Under the pieces are notes generated by a model. It worked only from the letters and a program-made list of their open reading frames with translations, was not told the origin of the DNA and did no database searches. The translations under genes were made by a program, and so were the position numbers. Below, one piece after another: positions 24,313 to 34,378 of a stretch of DNA of 64,000 nt (positions within the stretch are counted from its first letter, which is position 1; every line of letters starts with the position of its first letter). This DNA comes from Branchiostoma floridae (Eukaryota; Chordata; Leptocardii; Amphioxiformes; Branchiostomatidae): the NCBI RefSeq assembly GCF_000003815.2, contig NC_049990.1:19915241-19979240 (forward strand), in the 5' to 3' direction.

Positions 24313-24710
24313 GTAAACAGTTTAAACTTTGTTCCAACACAAGGGAAGACACTCACCATAAATTTTCGGCCGGATACTCCGACCTTCATCAGATGACTGA
24401 TTCGCTGCTCTATTCCGGAAGTCGTCGGATGACGTCTGGTAGCAGCGAATCATAAAAGGCGGGAAGGCGAAACCTGCCACCATCACGGTTCAATGAGGGT
24501 TGATGTGCCCTAATGTAGATAGCTTCCTTGACGCCCCTCACAAACCAATCCTGTTCAGAGTCCAAGATACGAACTTGGTCCAAAGACACAGAGTGGCCCG
24601 GAGATTCAACGTGTATATGTTGAGACACTTCCGAAGATGTTGAACTGCGACGTTTATGTTCCAAGAAACGGGTTCTTAATGATCGTGCCGTTTCCCCGAT
24701 GTACGACTCA
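24313..24710 (-). repeat. Inverted left arm of Penelope-like element
   Basis: Reverse-complement copy of 25192-25588. It encodes on the - strand the same GIY-YIG end (YIGETARSLRTRFLEHKRR...LPDVIRRLPE), with one visible amino-acid difference (GETARS versus GETTRS). It lacks the sequence upstream of the SYIGET motif. Confidence 0.85.
24355..24397 (-). ncRNA. Hammerhead-like ribozyme motif (left arm)
   Basis: Same motif as 25505-25547, on the - strand. CTGATGA core at 24386-24392, then a six-pair stem II and GAAA. It is identical to the right-arm copy. Type I hammerheads with very short stem III are known from Penelope-like elements; activity here is inferred only. Confidence 0.5.
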
Positions 24711-25492
24711 TGTTGGACATAACAATTTATAGAAAACCCACACATACGGACCAGTATTTAAATTTCCATTCTAGTCACCCATTAGAACACAAATTGGGTG
24801 TCATCAGTACCTTGTTCCATAGGGCTGATTCTATCATCACCAACCCTGAAGATAGAAAAAGAGAGAAAGAACACATAACTCAAGCTTTACGTAAGTGTGG
24901 TTACCCCCAGTGGGCAGTGTCCAGAGCGACAGCACCCAAAACTACCAGGACTGGCAATCACAATCGCCCCACTTCCGTGAACAAGGGGCTAGCAGTGTTG
25001 CCATATATTCAAAATTTGTCTGAGGCCTTACGTAGAACCTTCAACTCACACGGTATTAAGTCTTGCTTTAGGCCGACTAGGACACTTAGGCAGCTTTTGG
25101 TGGCGCCTAAGGATAAGACGCCCAAAGAACACAAGTGCGGCGTGGTCTACCACATTCGTTGTACGGGACAGAAACTCAGAGGTCCGTGCACTGAGTCGTA
25201 CATCGGGGAAACGACACGATCATTAAGAACCCGTTTCTTGGAACATAAACGTCGCAGTTCAACATCTTCGGAAGTGTCTCAACATATACACGTTGAATCT
25301 CCGGGCCACTCTGTGTCTTTGGACCAAGTTCGTATCTTGGACTCTGAACAGGATTGGTTTGTGAGGGGCGTCAAGGAAGCTATCTACATTAGGGCACATC
25401 AACCCTCATTGAACCGTGATGGTGGCAGGTTTCGCCTTCCCGCCTTTTATGATTCGCTGCTACCAGACGTCATCCGACGACTTCCGGAATAG
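24711..25492 (+). pseudogene. Penelope-like RT end plus GIY-YIG endonuclease
   Basis: Open frame of about 260 residues. Residues 1-40 match the end of the Penelope RT thumb region (YRKPTHTDQYLNF, HPLEHKLGVISTLFHRA). A linker with basic residues follows (APKDKTPKEHKCGVVYHIRC, containing a C...C pair), then the GIY-YIG nuclease beginning SYIGETTRSLRTRFLEHKRR with the catalytic Arg (R of RTRF) and a downstream Glu-containing helix, ending DVIRRLPE. The ATG used by a simple frame scan is not the original start: the element is 5' truncated and the first codons sit at the inversion junction. Relic of a retrotransposon, not a host gene. Confidence 0.85.
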
Positions 25493-25504
25493 AGCAGCGA
25501 ATCA

Positions 25505-25547
25505 GTCATCTGATGAAGGTCGGAGTATCCGGCCGAAAATTTATGGT
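25505..25547 (+). ncRNA. Hammerhead-like ribozyme motif (right arm)
   Basis: Core CTGATGA at 25510-25516; stem II GGTCGG/CCGGCC (25518-25523 with 25529-25534, one G-U) with loop AGTAT; GAAA at 25535-25538; then ATTT and ATGGT. Stem I pairs GTCAT (25505-25509) with ATGGT (25543-25547), placing predicted cleavage between 25542 and 25543. Stem III would be only the palindrome AATT, which suits a dimeric minimal hammerhead as described for Penelope-like elements. Pairing is visible; self-cleavage is not shown. Confidence 0.55.
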
Positions 25548-25644
25548 GAGTGTCTTCCCTTGTGTTGGAACAAAGTTTAAACTGTTCACTATGGAATTTA
25601 CCAACACAGATGAGCTTTCATTTGGATATAAATAATCAGATAGC

Positions 25645-26331
25645 TAGAGTTCCGCGAACTTATACTTTAGTCAAACAATATCAACCTTCTCGAGATAAGT
25701 ATCATAATTATTTCCAATGAATAACGCAAAAAGGGTCCTCCTTTGCATAAATTGTTTCAGTTGATCATCTTCTCTACCACTTAGAAACAAAAGTTGTTGA
25801 AAGTATGAAAGTCTTACCATAGTAAATTAGCAAATGATTTTAGTATTTCCTCATAAATTATGTGAATGTGACACTGATTTGCAGGATCCCTGTTTTATAA
25901 TATTCATCTTTAGTTAGTTTCATAATACTTCAAGTATGAAATTACCATCATTTAACACTTTTTGAATAATTAGTATTTAATTTGGTTAATAATCGCTTAG
26001 GCTATCCAATTACCAAAAATGAGGATGGCCAGTCATGTTGACATGTTCATGAGGTATTTTTGTCCAAAGTTTGCAACAAAATCACCTCCTGCAGTTGAGA
26101 AAGCCTCTGGCGAACCAAACCTTACATCACTTACTCTATGCCCATAGAATGTCCAGATCACGACATATGACAACTGAAAGAGCCCTAATCGTTTCGAGGT
26201 CTCATCAAGACCTACTCTTCTGCTTAATATCAATATCAATACATATGACAAATATAAAATAAACTTCATCCAGGCTTTCTCGAGTTATGCAAACGCTACC
26301 GAAAACATAACCTTCTAGGCGAAGGCAATTA
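25645..26331 (-). mobile_element. Interspersed repeat, Helitron-like end (copy 2)
   Basis: Reverse-orientation copy of the family at 12787-13640. It starts at the CTAGAGTTCC end and finishes with AACCTTCTAGGCGAAGG, the hairpin-forming terminus. Middle portions carry GAGGTCTCATCAAGACCTAC and the AT-rich blocks. No coding capacity. Confidence 0.5.
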
Positions 26332-26559
26332 TTACATGTCGTATTCTTAATGTGCAAAAGCCACATGTGAATATAAATGAGTAAGCCTACAGTTGCTCAA
26401 ACTATATCGATTGTGCTAACGGCTCCGCGTTAGGACACAACAGGCAGTCTAGATCTAGAAACCAGTTTAGTTTTTTCCACTATTCTGGGTGTTCTGTTCC
26501 ACTTATAATTAGTGTTTCATGCAAGTCCATTCTATGTACTCTGGGGGTAAGGACGCCTG

Positions 26560-26760
26560 AGTACATGGGGGATTAAAGAACCACGTATCTTTATCATCAT
26601 CATCATCATTAGTCATCCTCTGAGGTACAGCAAGTAAAGTTTGACTTCCAGTACAGTCTGTCACACATCGCTGCGAGAAGTTCCGGGCCATTCAGACTAG
26701 TTGCTGACTCAATAAGTTTCTTCAAAGTTAGCCTTAGGCGACCAACACGTTTCGTAGAGA
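26560..26760 (-). mobile_element. LINE 3'-end fragment with GAT tail
   Basis: On the - strand the sequence reads KRVGRLRLTLKKLIESATSL followed by a CDRLYW-type segment and EDD, then a (GAT)n run (26592-26609). A related but diverged fragment is at 52290-52480 (VGRLRTTLKKLIEDETGLER...CDERQ). The pattern, a basic GR-rich C-terminus with a D-R-x-x-W motif and a trinucleotide tail, resembles the 3' end of non-LTR retrotransposon ORF2. Family not determined. Confidence 0.35.
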
Positions 26761-26899
26761 AAACAGATGTCCAGAACAAGAGTTTTCGGCTGGCTCTCTG
26801 CTACTGGCCACATGGCCGGCAAGGAGTAGTCGGCGTTGTAAAAGCACTTGTATTGTGACATTTGGTAACCACGGTATACTACATGCATATCATGTGAAT

Positions 26900-27130
26900 C
26901 ATGTGGTGTGTTTGTTTTAAACCAATTCAGAATCACCTTTAGTCATACAGTTTCCTCACTTACTCACAAACAGGCCCACAAACCCAACTTATACACGTGA
27001 AAACATACCGACCTGTCTTGGAATTTCTCTGTCCCATGATGTGGCCGATTCCGACTCGTGACTAGGCTGCACAGGTCAACCTGACAGATAAAACAAAACA
27101 AGAAACAAAAACTTGCTTTGCAAGAATACA
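26900..27130. repeat. Partial cassette unit 4 (block B)
   Basis: Contains only the ACCGACCTGTC...TGGAATTTC module (near 27010) and its flank. On the - strand the segment is bounded by GTGCAG and CG|GTATGT. Confidence 0.5.
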
Positions 27131-28014
27131 AAAGTGCACCCAATCATCATCTCAGTCTACGCGTGCGCAATTGCATCATCCCTTCGGAAGGGTATAACGC
27201 AGAAAAGGGTTGAAGATTCGTCGTGATTTTGGTGATAACATCAGATATGCCTTCCATAATTGAGGGGGGGGGGGGCTATTTATGCAAACCAGATGCTAGT
27301 TTACATAATTAAGGAGGACAGCCCGGCAAAAATCCCCGGAATTCTAAAGTAAGTCGTCCGTGCGTGCGCAGTTACATAATCCCTTTGGAGGGGAAGAACT
27401 CGGGAAGGGGAAGAACGATTGTCGTGATTTTTGATATGTAGATAACTTCGGAGATGCCTTCCGTAAATAAACGCTATTGATGTCAACCAAGGGATAATTT
27501 ACACAGCTAATGATGTGAGGATAATTTCACAAATCCACAGCATTTTATAATAGGACCACCCCTGGGCCATCGTTAAAAAGCGCATTTAAAACACTTGCGT
27601 AAGATACAACACGTACTTTGCTGATACCCCTGTCACATTATATACGATCTTTGGGCGTACTTCGCGATCGCTGGAAGGTCGGCCGATTCTAAGATCGACA
27701 GAGGGTCGCGCGTAATTTTCACCTAAAAGTGGTCCCTGTCACAATCGAGCAAAGATCGGGCGATCGCCTTTGATAGAATTACTCATTAGGTCAAAGGCCA
27801 TTTGCCAACAAACGGAAGTCGGACGAAACTCAACCGACCAACGTGCGTGCGTCGTCCTATTTGCGATTAATGATCAATAAGTCGGTCTCCACTCGCCCGA
27901 CATCTCAAAGCTCTGCGACAAAGATCACCGGCGACTAGTCGCGGAACAAGTTGCGGTTTACAGCGAGAATTGGGCATCCTAAAAATCGCCGTCGATCACT
28001 AAAAACTGCGCGCT
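27131..28014. other. Spacer with fragments of dispersed repeats
   Basis: Holds a poly-G tract (27264-27274), fragments related to the 12787-13640 repeat (GGGAAGAACTCGGGAAGGGG and the TAGATAACTTCGGAGATGCC segment), and 27600-28000, a stretch rich in CGATC-type tetramers (GATCG recurs many times) for which I see no gene. Confidence 0.4.
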
Positions 28015-28620
28015 GATCGAGAAAACCCAACGTCACGTGATGAAAACATACCGATCTGTCATGGAATTCCCCTGTTTCAGACCTTTGGCTAAACTATGCA
28101 GGTCAACCTAAACGATGATAAAACAAAAGAAAACAAAGACTTGCTAAGTAAGAATATACAATTGTGGCCCGTTTTCGTCTCAGTCTGCCCCCATAATTAA
28201 TGGAACCATTGGGTCGCAAATGTACACTCAGCTTTTCCTGTGGCCAAGTGTTTTGAATCTCCTTGCTTCAATTGATACCACCCCCCTCCCGAAAAATACC
28301 TAACACCCACCCACCCACCTACCTACCATGTTCACAAAGGAACACCTGTTCTTCAGTTTTTTAAACAAATACTCTGCTTTTGCATATAACCGTGAGCTAC
28401 GTATTGTCGTGAATAGAAACTGTGATCTTTTCACAATGACAACAGTGTATGGAAACAACAGTTCAAATATTACGTTCTTGTTGAGTACATTGAAGACCGT
28501 TACAGTACCGTAGTGAACGTCACTCATACTAACCTGTTCAGTCTTGTTAGGTCTGTGTTGTCCCCAGTACTGTTTACAGTAAAGAGTTGAGGCCTGCTTA
28601 TTGTGAAATCCGTCTAAGGA
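28015..28620. repeat. Cassette unit 5 (block B)
   Basis: Full landmark set. On the - strand it contains a segment reading TVNSTGDNTDLTRLN that ends at a donor GAACAG|GTTAGT near 28533, as in units at 10860, 29285 and 50725. Confidence 0.6.
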
Positions 28621-28659
28621 CGCCCGAATACATTGGCATCAAAGAGCCACGTATAATCT

Positions 28660-29021
28660 ATCGTGTAATATACCGTATGTTTGTTTTAAACCAAGTCAAA
28701 TCACCCTGAGTCATACACAAAAGCTCACAAACAAAATTTCCCCAATCGGAAATCCCGCGGTGAAAACATACCGACCTGTCATGGAATTCCCCTGACCGGA
28801 CTCGGATGACGTGGCAGTTTCAGAATTGTGGCTAGACTATACAGGTTAAAATGAATAATTATGAAACAAAAGAAAAGAAAAAAAAACCTAGGAAAGAATA
28901 TAGAATTGTGGCCAATTGTCGCCTCAGTCTGTCCCCATAACGGAGACAGTAGGTAGAAAATGTAATAGCTGTACCTGCGACCAAGGGTATGAAACCTCCT
29001 TGCTTCAATTGATACTCCCCA

Positions 29022-29058
<37 letters not shown>

Positions 29059-29740
29059 CCATGTTTACAAATAACTGGCATCAGTCTTTAAACAAAAGCT
29101 CTACGAACTTCGCCTTTATGTCTAACTGTAATTTACTGTCCTTACTAGATAACGTGATTTTTTGTTCTAGATTGACAACAGTATCTGTCAGGAACAGTAT
29201 CTGTTAGAAACAACAGTGCAAATATTGCGTTCATGTTGAATAGATTAAAGATCGTTAAAGTACAACGTCACTCCCACATACCTGTTTAGTCTCGTTAGGT
29301 CTGTGTTGTCTCCAGTATTGTTACCAATTGAGGCCTGCTTATTGTAAAATCCGTCCCAAGTCTTCGAATTGGTGGGTTAAACCGAACATTGAGCCCAAAA
29401 ACGCTGTCAGGAAAAAATGCGGAAGTCCCCAGGTGCGGCCGCACCTGTTTGTACTGCGAGGGTTTAACAGGGGAACTTTGGTATCAATACAAAGGCGACG
29501 AAATGGACTATCACACTGTCTAACGGGTCTACGTGCATTGTAAAAAAAGGACAAGCACAAATCTACTGAACAAAAATCCCTATTGTTTTAAAGCCATTGA
29601 ACCCAGTGTCATTTTGTAAACATGAAATGCCTTGGTGGCTGTGCTGGAAAACCCCTGTAGATAAACATTACGTAGGTCAAAGGTCTTTTAGTTGTACCGC
29701 AGCAGGCAGTTGTTTACACTTATGTAGCGGAATTAAACGG
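28660..29740. repeat. Cassette unit 6 (block B)
   Basis: Full landmark set with a (CA)n microsatellite at 29022-29055. The - strand segment ending near 29283 reads ASIGNNTGDNTDLTRLN with donor AACAG|GTATGT. Confidence 0.6.
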
Positions 29741-30059
29741 TGACCCGGTGCGCGGTATCTTAGAAAACAACACACTTTGCTGTTGAAGAAAGAAGTAGAA
29801 CTGGAAGTTCGATGCTTGTTCCTTCGACTGCACACTTCATTTCGAATACTGGTCATCCGATTCGTCATTGCCCATATGATAGTGTTTACTGCGTTTCACA
29901 GCCATACCATACGGACCTTTGACTACCGCGGTTTTGTAAAGCTTGACCTTGTTCTTTTCTAACTAACTTCCATGACGAAAGACCCAATCCTCAGAGTAAG
30001 TTCGTCTGTGAGGCTCTGGAGGTCGCATTTTTGCCGGCCAAAAGGTTTATTGTTTATAT

Positions 30060-30120
30060 TCCATCCATCTATCCATCCATCCATCCATCCATCCATCCAT
30101 CCATCCATCCATCCATCCAC
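30060..30120. repeat. (ATCC)n microsatellite
   Basis: About 13 near-perfect copies of a four-base unit. Confidence 0.95.
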
Positions 30121-30206
30121 TTCATCGCATTTCATTTCGGAGTTCACTGAGACGGGTCGTCATTGTTTTCCATAGTTTTGTTCTCCACAAATTCGATTTG
30201 AATTTA

Positions 30207-30850
30207 TTACCTTCGCCAAGAAGGTTATGTTTTCGGTAGCGTGTGTGTGGGGCGTGGGGGGGGGGGGGGGGCATGTGTGTAGAAGACCACCGTAACTCGA
30301 GAATGCCTGAGTGGCTTGTATTCATATTTAGTATGTGGGTAGGTCTCGATGGGACCTGGAAACGGTTAGATATTGGGCCGCCTAGCGGCTTGTTACGGTA
30401 CTGCAGCGGAACTTCCGGGTTTGATATCTCGAGTTGTGAACACGCTGTGGTCATGATATTTGAGTGGTAGACAGCTCTTAATGTCGAGAGTAAATGGTGT
30501 ATGTTTGGGTCCCCTAGCGGCTTGTTTTGGAATTGCAGGGCAGGTTTAGTGTCAGACTTTAAAAGGGAATAACTCAAGAAGGGGTTAACGGATTGTTATT
30601 ATTTTTGGTATGTAGATAGCTTTAGTGATGCTTCATATAATGACATATTAATTGTGCAAATTGGTATCTAATTGGCATAATTAATTAGGAAATTGTGTAA
30701 ACACGCTCAGTTCCATTATAGGACAATTGCAACATGTGAAATTTGTAGCCGAGAAGAAGAATATTGATTGATATATATTATGCAAAATGACCTAATTTGC
30801 ATAATTAATGAAAAAATGCTATAATTTCATTGTGGTAAATGACGGGAACT
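30207..30850 (+). mobile_element. Interspersed repeat, Helitron-like end (copy 3)
   Basis: Starts with the best copy of the terminus, TTACCTTCGCCAAGAAGG, whose CCTTC/GAAGG arms can pair, then TTATGTTTTCGGTAGCG, a GT/G-rich tract, and the same internal landmarks as 12787-13640. Truncated at its other end. Confidence 0.55.
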
Positions 30851-31876
30851 TCTGACTTATTTTGCAATAAATTCTGTCTAGCTGCTGACCAATTTTGTTA
30901 TGAAAGGTCTAGACATTTAATTTTCCTATACGAAGCACTCGTGGCACTTCTTGTTTTTGTCGACGTTTCTAACAGCATGCTGATCCACCCGCTCCACCAT
31001 ACAACGAAGAATCTCTTGGTATTTAGAAACATTACCACTGAATTGCCTACTGAGTTTTTCGAATCGAAAATTGCTCACCAGGAAATGAACAATCAATCAA
31101 ATTAAGTAGCATATATCATATCAGAAGAATATGTAGTATTTAACAACTTTTTAGCAGAATATGTCGGCATATTTAGAGGAAACTTTGTTCGTGAACACAT
31201 AAATGCTGAACATGTAATTCTTTACAAATTACATTATAACTGAAAACAGGGCAAACTTTAAACTCAAACTTTATGTTATTGTTAAAGGCTCTCAAAGTAA
31301 GAAAGCTTCCGGTATTTCAAAGAAACTATAACTTTCTATATCAACTATCCTTGATAGATTCAGTAAAATACACTGGCCCCAAAAACAGAAGAGAACATAG
31401 CAAAATACGCAAACAAACAAGGATAGCCTACTTGCTCAATCCCAACTGCTATGTACATCTGCTTGGAGATTTCAAAAATGTGTATTCTATGATAGTTTAT
31501 TGTTGGCTAGATATTTAGTTCTACATTTGATGACACATGGTTATATATCTAGAGAATGGTCGAGCTAGGCGTTCTCTAAGCAGACGGAAAAATTCCGACC
31601 ACTGCTCGTTCACACTATGGTGTCAGGAAGGAGGAAGTCAGGCCCGGAGATCTCGTTCCCAGCATGGCGACAGACTTCTTGAAAGTACTCTCGTTCCCAG
31701 TGCCCCACCCAGCGCGGTGAAACGTCCGGTTCCCACTTCTCACCGGGCCTCCTGCCTCTGGGATATAAACAAGAGTTCAGAGATGACAAACCTCCGTTAG
31801 GAAGGTTGTATGGATCACATTCAGGGATCTAAAATGCTAAAGTACGGAACAGTGTCAAACAAAACGTGCTACATGT
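30851..31876. other. Spacer without recognised gene
   Basis: Contains open frames of 80-90 codons on the + strand (30839-31105, 31273-31518, 31537-31800), but none shows a familiar motif, splice support or repetition elsewhere in the window. I do not call a gene. Confidence 0.35.
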
Positions 31877-32080
31877 AACGCTAGTTCACCTTTATCCGCG
31901 GGGTAACCTATATCCATTGTTTTCAAAAGCAGGTTACTTAGGGCTATCATTCTGATGAAATGTGAGTTCAAGCTTCTATATTTTGACAATATTACAATAG
32001 ACTTGATATCCCTAAATGCGCTGATTTGAAAAAAAAACAACGGATATAGGTTACTCCACGGATAAAGGTGAACTAGCGTT
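31877..32080. mobile_element. Short TIR element (MITE)
   Basis: 204 bp with imperfect inverted repeats of about 39 bp: AACGCTAGTTCACCTTTATC at the left and its complement GATAAAGGTGAACTAGCGTT at the right end, both followed inward by a GGTAACCTATATCC-like match. No coding capacity. Target duplication not clear. Confidence 0.7.
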
Positions 32081-32515
32081 ATGCCAAGCAGATCGATCTG
32101 GAACAAAGACGGTATCCCACTGCTAAACAGTATCCAGCTGGCCCCCAAGATCTGCATGCAGTCGGTTAGAACAAAGGCTGTTAACATTCAATTATTACCT
32201 AGTCAACATGTGCATTCTGAGTAGATTTTAACTTCCATCCTTCCTCTTTGCGGCTAAACTCCCACAGGGATTTGCGCGGGTCACTGACTTTGTACCCCAA
32301 CATATAAATTACTCTGAAAAGAAATTAGCACCACGAGTATTTGTATTGTTGTTGATATATCCACGAGGAGAGCAACATCAATATTTTTGAATAACATTAT
32401 TATCCTCCCTGATTGAGTACATGTAGCCACGGGCTAGTCGGACACTATTTAGCCATTGGATAAGCCAAAACAGGTATGTTTTGGGATTAGAAGCCCATGA
32501 AACGATAGTATGGCC

Positions 32516-33303
32516 TTACTTTGCAGATATAATGGTTCCTGCTTGGCTGTCTTCAACCAAAGCTCTCTTGATCTTATCCATGTCTTCTCCGGAGTCCTGT
32601 GGACTCCACTTCAAGCCGAGCTTCTTCATGAGTAGACGGAACGTCTTCTCTTTGTTGTTGACGAGAGCTGAGTAGTGGATGACAGCGTGGAAGAAATACC
32701 CAGGTTGTTTCCTCTGAAGATCGGCGGCGCACTGCATCACACCGACCCACGTCGTGCACAGGTCAAAGAAGCCCGAGCCACGATGGCGGACCGGCGAGAA
32801 CTTCTGGTCATCTCCGAAACATTGCAAGTGGTTAACTGATGGAACCAAAAGCTTCCCCAAACCAAGGCGTACCGTAACCCAATAAGCCACGTAAAGTAAA
32901 TATCTTTCATTGAGGAAGGCTCGACTTATCGATTCTGTAACTTCCAGTCCATTTCTGTACATGAAAACATTCTTGGCAGACGGGAAGGCGCGAGCCATCA
33001 GGTCAGCCATGAGGATGACGTCAGGCCTGAACTTGTAGAAAATTATGTCACGATGACGTGGATCTGACGTCACGAGGTTGTAGTTCAGCAAGGTGAGTAC
33101 GTTCCTCAGAAGACCAATGGTAGACTCTTCATTTGACAGAGACGTATGACAGCTGTGATGGGGTGGAGTCTGCCCATGTTGAAAGGACCGCTTGAGCCGG
33201 AGGAGAGCCATGTTGATGACAGAGAACACCTCAGGCTCGTTTACAGCCTGTGCAACCGATGTAGCCTCTACAAGTCGCGTTACCAGAGTCGAACCACATC
33301 GCG
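32516..33303 (-). CDS. Sulfotransferase-like protein, exon 4 (catalytic)
   Basis: Last and largest exon of a four-exon gene (37682 to 32516) for a predicted 416-residue type II membrane sulfotransferase. The acceptor at 33304-33306 (CAG) joins exon 3 in phase to restore FIFMTARCGSTLVTRLVEA, a match to the PAPS-binding 5'-phosphosulfate loop of sulfotransferases (R-x-G-[ST]-T-L; here R156 to T160). FMYRNGLEVTESISRAF further on fits the 3'-phosphate-binding element (R271 and S279). The usual donor would be PAPS and the site the Golgi lumen; the acceptor is unknown. It could alternatively be an inactive sulfotransferase-fold protein, since the loop has Cys where Ser is common. Stop at 32516-32518. 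Confidence 0.75.
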
Positions 33304-34104
33304 CTGTATTGTGTAGAACAGAAACAACACATAAAACCTGTTTCTTCGTTTTCATTATCGTATTTTGCTACTTTGCATTCAGGAAGACGCTAGTTTGTAA
33401 AGCCTTGAAAACTTTTTGGCTAAAATGTATCATGTTAAATTGTTTGCATTAAAAAACATGCACTGTTAGATTTAAGCTAAAATACCCATGTTAGGCATGT
33501 TGGCCGTTGTCGGAGGGGTAGAGCTCTTCAAAATTAGGTAGAAATCAATGCACGCTTTTATAAAATCCTTAAAATCTCATTTTTTTATTACTTTTGGGCG
33601 GAAAAGGGACAATGGGGCAGTGTAGTCAACTCGATAACTTAACAGTGCCACATGCAGAGAAAAACAGGCTGGATAAGGTTAGGTAGTGCCATATAACAGT
33701 CAGGGCAGGGGGTTATCCAAAGTGTCTAGAGCACAGAGTAGCACGGTCTTGGTCCGTCAGATAGAAGGAACGGATACCGAACGGTTGGGGAGGGGGTAAG
33801 ATGTAACGATGTTTAAAAATTAAATTCCTGTATTTCAGTCACTGTTATTAGCTTAGAGCATTGGACGGTTGCAATAAGAATGTAAACATATAGATTTTGT
33901 TCAGTTTATTAAAATACTTGTACAGAGTATATTGACATAATAACAAGTACATTTGAAGGTCTGATTTATTAGCTGGACTGTATTTGTTGTCTCACTTCGA
34001 TTCAAATCAAAAAGAAATAAATGAGATAAGATAAAAGAAGAGAATCTTGACCCTATTTTTCCAAGACCTTAACCAAAAAAAAGAACTTTTTTGCCAAGCT
34101 TTAC
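33304..34104 (-). other. Intron 3 of sulfotransferase gene
   Basis: No gene inside. The reading frame upstream of the acceptor stays open for 17 codons by chance (from an ATG at 33355), but the splice junction at 33303 is better supported by phase and by the restored P-loop. Confidence 0.55.
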
Positions 34105-34222
34105 CTGTCATGAAGATGAAGACTTCCTGCACATGCGCAACTTGGTCAGCAACAGCGCTCGCCACGTCCTGGAGCCGCTCCAAGGGAACACAGAGAACCT
34201 CGGCTGCGTTTCGTCTCTGAGC
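34105..34222 (-). CDS. Sulfotransferase-like protein, exon 3
   Basis: 118-nt exon between acceptor CTTAAG and donor ACAG|GTAAAG. It encodes AQRRNAAEVLCVPLERLQDV and ends AHVQEVFIFMT, the beta strand leading into the PAPS loop completed by exon 4. It ends in phase 1, as exon 4 requires. Confidence 0.75.
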
Positions 34223-34293
34223 CTTAAGAAGTTTTTAAAAGTTCATAAGGTTTAAAAAGCACTGTAGAGCAATTATCATTCTTGAATACACAC

Positions 34294-34295
<2 letters not shown>

Positions 34296-34336
<41 letters not shown>

Positions 34337-34378
34337 TAGATAGATAGATAGATATAGATATATGTATATATATATATA
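34296..34378. repeat. GA/GATA/TA microsatellite
   Basis: Compound run of (GA)n, (GATA)n and (TA)n. Confidence 0.95.

Larger units (their letters stand above)
24311..25631 (+). mobile_element. 5'-truncated, inverted Penelope-like element
   Basis: Insertion flanked by an 8-bp direct repeat ATAATCAG (24303-24310 and 25632-25639). It consists of an inverted arm (24313-24710, - strand), a unique middle (24711-25191) and the matching forward arm (25192-25588), then about 43 bp of 3' tail. The arms, nearly 400 bp each, differ at only one or two positions, so the insertion is young. The encoded protein has the end of a Penelope reverse transcriptase (YRKPTHTDQYLNFHSSHPLEH) and the GIY-YIG endonuclease. 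This head-to-head structure with partial terminal duplication is typical of Penelope-like elements. Most of the RT is missing, so it cannot move by itself. Confidence 0.85.

Noticed and set aside
24410-24745. Separate GIY-YIG gene on the - strand
   Set aside because: It is the inverted arm of the Penelope-like element, nearly identical to 25192-25588, and its first codons lie across the inversion junction.
28779-29081. - strand frame of 100 codons in cassette 6
   Set aside because: Runs through the CA microsatellite and poly-T; other cassettes do not keep it open.
31273-31800. Open frames of 81 and 87 codons on the + strand
   Set aside because: No motif, no splice partners, no repetition or conservation visible inside the window.
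33304-33355. Start codon at 33355 for the sulfotransferase as a single-exon gene
   Set aside because: It would lack the strand before the PAPS loop and the membrane anchor; three upstream exons join in phase and restore both.
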